NCBI GenBank assembly: GCA_036852015.1
Contig: JAANDG010000226.1
Coordinates: 124,001-188,000 of the forward strand
Length of the DNA: 64,000 nucleotides
Reading direction: 5' to 3'
Source of the DNA: Pelodera strongyloides
Taxonomy: Eukaryota > Nematoda > Chromadorea > Rhabditida > Rhabditidae
Shown: positions 13,601-24,860 of the stretch, in pieces
How the letters are laid out: the number at the start of each line of letters is the position of its first letter
Numbering within the stretch: position 1 is the stretch's first letter
Position numbers and translations under genes: made by a program
Notes under the pieces: model-generated
Seen by the model: only the letters and a program-made list of their open reading frames with translations
Told to the model about the DNA's origin: nothing
The model's database searches: none

Positions 13601-15819
13601 TTTCATTCTTTTTAAAATTCGTCTAATATAAGTGCAGATTGGAATTAGTTGCGGCGCTACTGTGGCGCACCTATGGCACACTATTGGTAACATGTCGAAC
13701 GTATTTTCGTCTATCGTTTTTTGTAGTTTCTGTGTTTGCGTGTGAATGGACCGCTTCCATAAGGACAACTGTATGAGTATGTATGTGTAGCTGTAGGAGT
13801 AATGAGTTGTAAACAATTACAAACTTCTCTTCTGCTTATTTAGCGTTTGGTGTGGAGTTTCTGCGGCAGCATTTATCGCGCTCCATCGAAGAATTGTGAA
13901 GTTCCTACGACGCAACAACTTTGCCAGAAGTGTCTTTCAGAAGTAGTGAGTTTTTTCTTCAGTATTAGGTTTTAGAAAAGATTAAAGGTCAGGCCCATTT
14001 CAAATGACCCCTATTTTTGATGATTCCATCTGATCCTTCGTGTAAAATATAGTAGGATATGATATTTTCCTAATTTTCAAGCGCAAAATTCACGCAGTAT
14101 TCCGCAATTTACCGTTGCCAGTCATACCCAACTATTTATCGCAGTTGTCACGCCCCTTCTCGCTAATTGGGCAATATGCTCTATTGGGCGTGGCAATTGC
14201 GATATTGGCCAATGAGCACGAAGGGGCGTGCCAACTGCGATAAATAGTTGGGTATGACTGCCCACGGTAAATTGCCGAATGTGTGAATTTTGAGCTTGAA
14301 AATTAGAAAAATATTGCATCCTACTATATTTGACATCGAGAACTAGATAGAATCATCAAAAATAGGGGTCATTTGAAATGGGCCTGACCCGCCTGACCCT
14401 TTGACGAAAGTATGTATAAACGAGGGTTAGGGTATGAAAGCTAAAGATAACTGACTTTCAGCTGGCTTATCTACCCGGCTTTCGTCTCGCTCATTGTCTC
14501 TTCTCTTACTTATCCACTTGGTTTTGGTGACTTCATTGCTGGAGAGGTTTGAATTTTTCATAAGCATAGTTTTTTTTTATAATATTGTACTTTTTATAAT
14601 ACATACATTATTCTCTCGAAATCCTTGTGTAATAAAGGATTGCCGATGCAACTAATTGTAAGGAAACTCCGCTGTTGGGCCGCGCTCCTGTGGCAGAATC
14701 AGGGAGCGCGGCGTAAAGCCGGCGCATCTGTGAGAAAGTTCCCGTTCGCTGTGTAAAAATTGTGTAAATTTTTTGTGATTCTGGGCCCGTTCATATTTTC
14801 CACCGGAAGATTTTGTTGACAGTAGACCATTTATCTATATCGAATTTAGGTGAAATTTGGCCGCACTCTTGCCGATTTTTTCTGCAATTGCACCTTTACA
14901 GCGGAGGCAAATACGTCGGGTGGGTGTTTGTGTTTTGAGGGGGGAGACTGAGAATTACGATGTAAAGGAAAGCTGGTTCGCCAGTAGCATGCCGTCGGTT
15001 CGCCAGGAGCGTGCTACACGTGCGCGAACAAAGTTTCGCGTGCTCCTGGCGTATCTGTGACCCCCCCCCCCTCTGTGTGTGAGCGTGTGTGAGTTGTGCA
15101 CTCTGATCAAGATGAGCAAACTTCTGGGCGCACCTCTGTATTTTGTTACTTTTTTATCATTATTTCTAGCCTACTGTTCTGATTCTGTACGTCATCACTG
15201 GATGGGAGCCGATTTGGATCATTCTGTTTATGTTTCGCTTGTGCTATTCCAAGTTGTCTTTGTGAGTTCGAGTTCTCTAGTTATTGGTTTGATATTAGCT
15301 ACGATAGCGTTCACAATATAAGCGCTATGCCTATAGTCTATAGTATAGTAGAGAAATTGCACTTGGCAGTCTAATCTCATTGTCAGGTAACGTAGACTCA
15401 CTGTGGAGCTCAGAAATTGTTGATATGGCGCTTACCTTAAATGTACCACTCTGCGTATCCTTGGATGTTTACCCTTTTGAATATTACCCTGGTTATCATG
15501 GATATGGTTCCCTGGGTAGAATAAATAATTCAGTTTTTTTCAGTTCCTATTAGCAGTCCTGTCATCCACGCTACCAGTCCCTGCGGGTATCTTCATGCCA
15601 GTTTTTGTACTGGGCGCATCTTTTGGTAGAACTATTGGTGAATTGATGTCACATCTATACCCCGACGGATTTCACCCAGATAAGGGCGAAAGTTTACTTA
15701 TCTATCCTGGAGTTTACGCGGTTGTTGGTGAGTTATTATTAATATCAATAATTAATGTTAGTAAGGAATGCTAGATATGATAAATGCTAATTAATGATTA
15801 TTGATTATTAAACATGTGT

Positions 15820-15853
<34 letters not shown>

Positions 15854-18800
15854 GAGAGACTCACAGGCTAGACACATTCAAGTGGTCTAGCTTCTGTGTG
15901 GTGTTAATGATGACAATGATGACATTGATAATGCTAAGGTGGGTGACGATGTCTTATTTTAAGTAATAATAATTATACTACAATACTAATATTTGAGGAG
16001 CTGCCGCTTTTTGCGGAGGCGTCACTCATACTGTATCGGTGGCAGTCATTGTTTTCGAGTTGACTGGCCAATTATTCTACATTTTGCCTGTCATGGTAGG
16101 CACTTTATTATAAGCAGTTTATAGGGGTCCGCCATTCCGTGGCGGCGAACTAAGTGCGTGCAGGAGTCGCGCTTGGCACGCGCGAAAGGTGCATGTCAAT
16201 TACAGTTGGCAAACTTGCGGCGGAGCTGTCGTACCCCGCGCCAAGGGTGCGCCACGTTTTTCCGCGCATCCTATTTTCCCGCTTGCATGTTGATAATCGA
16301 TGCGTATGATGTTTCTTCTGTCCTTGAAGGGAGAGGCTCACCAGAAAAAGGTGTTTCATAATTTACTTGAACAGAATGTCCGGAATTTCAGAAATATTAC
16401 AGTGAAAACCGTATTTCTTTACGCCTAGTACTCGCAGATATATTTCACGGCAAACAGTTCGGCCAGGTACCGTAGCCAGAAAGGTTTAAACACGTTTTTA
16501 CGGTTATATCCATCCATTAGCATTCTTTTCCTACATAATGATTGTTAAACGAATGCAGAACATTCCTACAATTATAACAAAGCTTTTCAATACTTTAATA
16601 CCCTAAAAGCGCAAAAATTGATTCTGGCTACGGTACCTGGCCGAACAGTTTGCCGAGGAATAACTCCGCGAGTTCTAGGCCTAAAGAAATGCGGTTTTTA
16701 CAGTAATATTTCTGAAATTCCGGACATTCTTTGCAAGTAAACTGAGGAAACCTTTTTTCTCGTGGGCCTCTCCCTTTGAGTCCGTTGTTGAAAACTAGTA
16801 CAATTTCTGGTATTCTAGAGAATGAGGAATTACTTGGATTCATATTGTGTGTTGATTACGGTATCTATTTTCAGATTGCGGTTCTAATTTCGATCGCGGT
16901 CTGTTCGTACCTGCAGCCCTCTATTTATGACAGTATGATCAAAATCAAGCACCTTCCATTTTTACCGGATATTCCGCACTCGTCTTCAGAGTAAGTGAAA
17001 AGATGATTGTTTGAATTTATTGATTTGCAATCTATTCTATTGAAACTGTCCAAGAGCAGTTACACTGGACATGCGTTTATGATATTAAAGGGAGAGGCCC
17101 ACGAGAAAAAAGTTTCCCTCAATTTACTTGCACAGAATGTCCGGAATTTCAGAAATATTACTGTGAAAACCGCATTGCTTGAAGCCTAGAACGCACAGGG
17201 TTATTCCCCGTCAAACAGTTCGGCCAGGTACCGTAGCCAGCAACGTCCTACTGTTTATATCCGTTCATTTTCATTCATTCCTTGTATAATAATCGTGAAA
17301 CGAAGAAAGATCATTCCTAAGTTTATAAAGAGGCGTTTCCAATACAGTAATGCCCTAAAAGCGCAAAAATTGTTTCTGGATACGGTACCTGGCCGAACTG
17401 TTTGCCGGAGAATAACTCTGCGAGTTCTAGGCTTCAAGCAATGCGGTTTACATAGCAATATTTCTGAAATTCCGGATATTCCGTACAAATGAATTGAGGG
17501 AAACTTTTTTCTCGTGGGCCTCTCCCTTTAAACTTGACAATGAAACATTGTACTTTCTGTCTGTGCATATCATAACAAAAGTGTTTCATAATGGTTTCCA
17601 AGTATCCCAAAAATTCGGTGTGATTCTGTCAATACTATCGTATTTCTGCACGAAACTTGCATATATAATAATATGAAAAATTAAAAAAAATATATATTCT
17701 CGTGTAGTTCCGAAGTATTGTAATTTTTCACCATACTTGGAAACCCCATAAAGAATGCTTACCAAATAAATGAGCGCCTCAGCCTTTGTAAAAAAACGTG
17801 TATATGAAGTTATATTTAACTCAAGACTGTTTATCTTGTTACAGATCTAACGTATTTCCCTCGCGGGATAGGTTTAGTCTGTTGTCACAATGTTCCTATA
17901 GTAATCACGTTTTTTGTGCGGTATATGCGTACTAAAGCGATTCGAAAACTATTCAAAATGTTTTGTGCATTTCTAGGTTCCATCACGTTCGTGTCAAACA
18001 AATTATGGTTTCCGAAGTCAAGTTCGTTGCTAAGGATTCCACTGTTCGTGAAGTAAGTTAGCAAAAACATCGCAGCGCGCAAATATATACCGTCATAGCG
18101 GGGCGGCGAAACCCCAACATGGTGCTCTGGTTGTGCACGAAAGATGTGCAATAGCTGGCACATATGTGGCGCGTCGGCTCAAGGTGTTGGCGCACCCACT
18201 GCGCATCCTAGCTAGGGAGGTTCCCCTGCCTCTTTGAATTGTATGGCTGTAGGTTCTGGTAGCTGTATTCGTAGCTGATTTAATTTTTTCCTTTGGGGGT
18301 TTTCATAAACTTTGTTTATAATGTTTTCCAAGTTTTCCTCTTCCAGGTGCAAGATTTGGTGCTCAGCATGACCGGAGTGAAGAGTTTTCCCGTTGTACAA
18401 AATAAAGGTAATTGTTTGAATTGATGTTAACTAATCTGTCTCTGTCAGCAAATACTTTTGCGCGCACAAAAAGTTCTAGCGACCATATACGGTGTGCGGT
18501 TTTCTCGACAAACACAATGTAAAAATTAAAAGAACTCTTTTCAGAGAATATGATTTTACTTGGCTCGATTGGCAAATCACAACTACACAAGTTCTTGGAA
18601 GCAAAGGTAGGTATTGATTTTTACCAAATTATGATACAGTTTTCGGCTACGTGAATTGGCTACTGCCGTACTACGTTCTCAGGCGCGCAAATGCGTAACC
18701 GCATCGGCGGAAAAGAGGCGGCTTTTTAACCTGATAAAGGCGGAGACGCAGAAAAGAGGTTTCTCTGTGTCTCGAATTTGCAATCTTTTCCCGCGGACGC

Positions 18801-20101
18801 GGCTACGCTCTTCGCGCCTGAGGACCAGAGAAGGACAGTTTGGGTTTATCTCGCGATTGATTTTACTTGAGCGTACCAAGTCTAAAATCTGGTGAATAAT
18901 CTCGTCGAGTTCGGGGTTTATTGAACTACGGTCCCGAATGAATATATAACAGAACATTAATTATTATGTGATCTCTTTCGTTTAGGTTGGGATGAAAGCA
19001 AGGCAGGCGGAAGCTGCGCGACGTGTTCGAGAGGCCATATCTTATGTAGATCATCGATTCAAAATTGCGCATCAGGTATTAATACATATAATGGATAATG
19101 GATAGTATTATTTATTAAAGTATTTTTCCTTAAACAAGTAAAGCATTGTATGATTCACTTCCTAAACTATTCTTTGCACTTCAGCAGGCCCCGCCCTCAG
19201 CGCCAGCTATAGCAGCGTCACAGAGTTTGGATAATATATTGGACGCGACGACTCCGCCTAGAAAGACTGGCAATAGGTTTGGTTCCTAACTTAGTCGACC
19301 AATTGGTTCATCTAACATATGGGAATGCAGCCCGGTATACGTTCGCAAACCACCTGCCATACCGCTATAAAGTTGTGCTTCCGTGTTCAAGATGGCACAT
19401 AATTGAACATAAATTGCAAAAAAAAATGAGAAACCGGTTGTACAGTATAACGATAACGTTAACCTGTTGGCCTTCACAACCCACGTATCATACCGCTTTA
19501 AGGTTCACGGTGGTGCCGGTACCAAAGAAGAAAGAAGCTGAAGAACCAACCCTATCTGAACGTAAGGATTCAAACATGACGGGATCTCAAAATGAGCAAT
19601 TAAATGGAACTCATCCGACTGTTGGACCATTTCTCAGTGATGAGGATAAGGTGCGTTTCAGCTTAGTTGGGCCATCAAAGTTCGCAAACCATGTGCGGCG
19701 CACGCTTCGCGAACCTTTCGCTCACCTTTTATACCAATACAGTGTTCTAGATGTGACTTTGTCCGTCTAAGTTTTTGAGCAGACTAGCGCATATTTTCTT
19801 TATTATGAACATTAATTTCTTGCTCCCCCCGCCGAATCCGCTGGCAGAAACGAGCGAAACGTTGGCGAGGGGTGCGCGGCCCGCCATTTGCGAGCCGCGT
19901 GTTGGCGGCGCGCTGACAGACGACTTTCCTTGTTTTACAATATTTTTTGTAGTTTTCATCTTTTAGGAGGCGATCTTTGCAATGGGCAAGAAGAGAAATG
20001 TTTCCAATGGATCTTTATCGTCTTCGGATGGGAAAGAGAAGGATCATCATGGAGTTTATCATACAATTGGAGGTCGGTTTTGGTTTACTAAGAGAGAGGG
20101 G

Positions 20102-20137
<36 letters not shown>

Positions 20138-23100
20138 CAAATAAAGAGAGAACTGATAAATAGGCAGCGACACAGAGACAGATACTCACTAGATTGACAA
20201 AGACAGAGGGACATACTGATAGATAGACAGAGAGAGGAAATCAGAGATAGAGGAGAGAGAGAGAGCTCGGGATTCAAATCTCTCAAGAGAGGAAGATAAT
20301 GAAATAACGAATTAGTATTTCCTTCAGGCGTGTTCCGCTCGCTTTCCAAGTTCAGTTTCCACAGACACAGAAAGCAACCGCCCGCCCATGAGTTTGATCT
20401 CTACGGTGATGACGTAAGCATTTTTTTTACTCTGTTGCACTATTAAAGCGGTATGGCACATGGTTTTGAAACGTATGCTGGCTGGACAGGCATTGTTGTC
20501 GATAATTCTTTTATTTTGTAGTTTCTTTTCTGTATACTCATAAGTTTAGAGAGCTCTATGGGAGCAAGTTGTGCTGAATGAAAGGGTCGATCTCTCCACG
20601 GTGACCATTGATCCTGCACCATTTCAATTGGTGGAAAATACGAGTCTGTTTAAGGTGGGTTGGGTATTTCGCACAAAATAAAAGCCTTGGCCCGTGTGCG
20701 GCATACCAGCGGCTCACGCTTGTTGTCCCCCCCCCCCACGCTCCGGAGAATTAATTTCTCAATATATGAGCGAAAAGTGGGCAAGAAGCGGGCGAGGAGC
20801 GTTTCAGTGTAATCTTGAGCTTTCCGTGAGCCTGCCCCTTCAAACATACAGATTGATGCGAGGTTTTATGTTGAGTTTGTAGAAGACACACTTGATTTTA
20901 TTCAGATGCACTCTTTGTTTTCGCTGCTCGGTTTGGAACGAGCCTACGTGACCAGATGTGGACGTTTGTGCGGTGTTGTTGCGCTAAAGGAGGTATCTAT
21001 TTTTTTTTTATTATCTTTAGAAAATCAATAAACACTTTTCCAGGCAGTTTACAGTCAGTAATATGTACCGTAGTATGATTTATGACATTAATTTAATTAT
21101 CGATTGATTTATTGATTTATTGATTTATTCAGTTGCGTGTGGCGATTGGTCAAGTTCAGGATGGACTTCTGTGTCACAAGACAAAGGCTGGAGGTTTAGA
21201 CGACGAGGATGATGAGGGTGACTATCAAAAGAGAGAGGAGACAGACAGTGATAGTGACTTTGAGGACAACTTACAGGTGAGAGTACTGTAGGTCATCATG
21301 ATTATTGGCAGCCGGCACTCTCTTTAAGCGAATATGTAGGCACTCAAAATGAGCAAAAAAAAAGCGAAACTAGCGTTTCCATACCAGACGTTAATTTAAA
21401 TAGGCGACTGAATATGTAAATACGAAATTGGAATGCGCTGCATCTTGAATCTTGCTATTTGCCGATTGAAACTGAAATTTATTCAATCGGACCCAAATTT
21501 ATGCAAGGGTTCCGAATTAGCGTTTACTATGGAAAAGGCGAGCTTTGTAATTGATTTTCTTTTAAGTGGGTAATTGTAGACAACTTTTGTTATTGTTTCC
21601 TTAATGGGCAACATGCATTCTATTAATACAGCTTAACTTCAAAAAGGGCCTACATATTCCCTTTAAAGCGTAAAGCTATTTTATTTTGTGAGTATCTCTG
21701 TGTCTCTTGTTCAGCCCCGCTTGGAAGTCATCTCTCGCGCCAATACCGTATCCTCTGTGGGAGAACTAATCGATATTGACAAACTGCCGACCAACAGCAC
21801 TTCTGATGTTAAAGAAGCTAAGGATTTGAAAGCGCAGCAGGTGAGACTGTTAAAAGTATTAAAACGTTGTGAACAAAGAAAAAAAAACGGTCCGTCATGG
21901 TTCGAAGGTGGTAGTTTTTGGCTGTTTTTGTTTATGGGTTGTATATATTTTACGCAGTGACGGTTGCATTGTGGTGTGCGCAGAGCTCGTAAAATTGTGA
22001 TTGTATATACTTTGCGAGCGCCTGACCCTTAACTTAAAATCAGTATTTGTGTTGTATGAAAACTTTTTGCAGGATGAGTTCGAGGCCGACTCGGAACGGC
22101 AGCAAGCTGGTGGCTCTATGTCAGCGTCCCCAGTTCAGTTTAGTGAGGAGTTGGCCGGGTCGAAGCGTTTTGATTACAATATCGATAAAGTACCGACCAT
22201 TAATATAGGTAAGCTTTCGGTGTTTGCGAGATTATTAGAATTGAACACATGGCATGCTCCCATGTATTGAAACGTATGTTGAACATCTCCACTCTCATAT
22301 ATTGAAACGTATGTTGAACATCTCCACTCTCATATATTGAAACGTATGTTGAACATCTCCACTCTCATATATTGAAACGTATGTTGAACATCTCCACTCT
22401 CATATATTGAAACGTATGTTGAACAATCTCCACTTCTATATTTGAAACGTATGTTGAACATCTCCACCTCATAGATTGAACGTATGTAACGTATGTTGAA
22501 CAACTACACCCTCATATATAATTGAAAGTATGTTGTTGAACATCTTCCCTCTTAAATATTAAACGTATGTTGAAATCTCCACTTCCATTATTGAAACGTA
22601 GTGAAACATCTCCAATCTCATATATTGAAACGGATGTTGAAAATCTCCACTCTCATATATTTAAAACGTATGTTGAACATCTCCCACTCATATATTGAAA
22701 GTATGTAACGTATGTTGAACATCCTCCACCCTAATATTTTGAAACGTATGTTGATCTCTCCACTCTCATATATTGAAACGTATGTTGAACATCTCCACCC
22801 TCATATTGAAACGTATGTAAAAATTCCCACTCTATATATTGAAAACGTATGTTGAACATCTCCACTCTCATATATTGAACGTATGTAACATCTACACCTC
22901 ATATATTGAAAGTATGTTGAACATCTCCACATATTGAAACGTTGTTGAACATCTCCACCCTCATATATTGAAACGTATTGTTATGTTGAACATCTCCACT
23001 CTCATATATTGAAAACTATGTTGAAACATCTCCCCATATATTTTGAAATGTTGAACATCTCCCCTCATATATTGAAACGTATGTAACGTATGTTGAACAT

Positions 23101-24823
23101 CTCCACTCTCATATATGAAAACGTATGTTGAACATCTCCACTCCCATATATTGAAACGTATGTTGAACATCTCCACTCTCATATATTGAAACGTATGTTG
23201 AACATCTCCACTCTCATATATTGAAACGTATGTTGAACATCTCCACTCCAATATATTGAAACGTATGTTGAACATCTCCACACTCATATATTGAAACGTA
23301 TGTAACGTATGTTGAACATCTCCACTCTCATATATTGAAACGTATGTTGAACATCTCCACTCTCATATATTGAAAACGTGTTGAACATCTCCACTCTCAT
23401 ATATTGAAACGTCTGTTGAACATCTCCATCTCATTTCGTATGTTGAAATCTCATCTCATATTGAAAAACGTATGTTGAAACGTATGTTGAACATCTCACT
23501 CTCATATATTGAAACGTATGTTGAACATCTACACCTCATAATTGAAAACGTTTGAACATCTAACTCTCCATATGAAACGTATGTTGACATCTCATGCTCA
23601 TATATTGAAACGTATGTGAAACACTCCACTCTCATATATTGAAACGTATGTTGAACATCTCCACTCTCATATATTGAAACGTATGTTGAACATCTACACT
23701 CTCATATATTGAAACGTATGTTGAACATCTACACTCTCATATATTGAAACGTATGTTGAACATCTCCACTCTCATATATTGAAACGTATGTTGAACATCT
23801 CCACTCTCATATATTGAAACGTATGTTGAACATCTCCACTCTCATATATTGAAACGTATGTTGAACATCTCCACTCTCATATATTGAAACGTATGTTGAA
23901 CATCTCCACTCTCATATATTGAAACGTATGTTGAACATCTCCACTCTCATATATTGAAACGTATGTTGAACATCTACTCTCATTATTGAAAGTATGTTGA
24001 ACATCTACACTCTCATATATTGAAACTACTCTCATATATTGAAACGTATATTGAACATCTCCACTCTATATGGACATATATTGAACGTATGTTGAACATC
24101 TACACTCTCATATATTGAAACGTATGTTGAACATCTACACTCTCATATATTGAAACGTATGTTGAACATCTTACTCAATATTGAAACGTATGATGAACAT
24201 CTCCATTCATATATTGAAACGTATGTTGAACATTTACACTCTCATATATTGAAACGTATGTTGAAACTACACTCTCATACACACTCTCATATATTGAAAC
24301 GTATGTTGAACATCTACACTCTCATATATTGAAACGTATGTTGAACATCTACACTCTCATATATTGAAACGTATGTTGAACATCTACACTCTCATATATT
24401 GAAACGTATGTTGAACATCTACACTCTCATATATTGAAACGTATGTTGAACATCTACACTCTCATATATTGAAACGTATGTTGAACATCTACACTCTCAT
24501 ATATTGAAACGTATGTTGCCTTCAAGGTAAGCGTTTTCGTTTCCATAAACCTTGGACGATACTTTTCTCGGGATTTTCATGTAAGTATGCAATCTTATGT
24601 CGATAATGGAAACATTCTGTGACTGTTTGAGTCGACTGGTGAAAAAATATGATAAATATAACTATTGTAATGGTCCAGAGAAACCGACGTCGTCAACAAA
24701 GCTGGTAGCTCATGAGAATCCGGCATATTCACCGAGTTCGTCAGAAGATACACAGGATGAAGAGGCGAATGAGGAGAAAGGAATTGAGATGAAGGTACAA
24801 TAAGATAAAGACAGTGGAAGGAT

Positions 24824-24860
<37 letters not shown>

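Noticed and set aside
22961..23287. 108-codon frame in the 35-bp satellite (minus strand), and similar frames at 24150-24332
   Set aside because: Open only because the repeat period lacks stops; indels break it elsewhere and the host intron is spliced out.
22250..24518. CRISPR-like look of regularly repeated 35-mers
   Set aside because: There are no unique spacers; units are directly head-to-tail in a eukaryotic intron.
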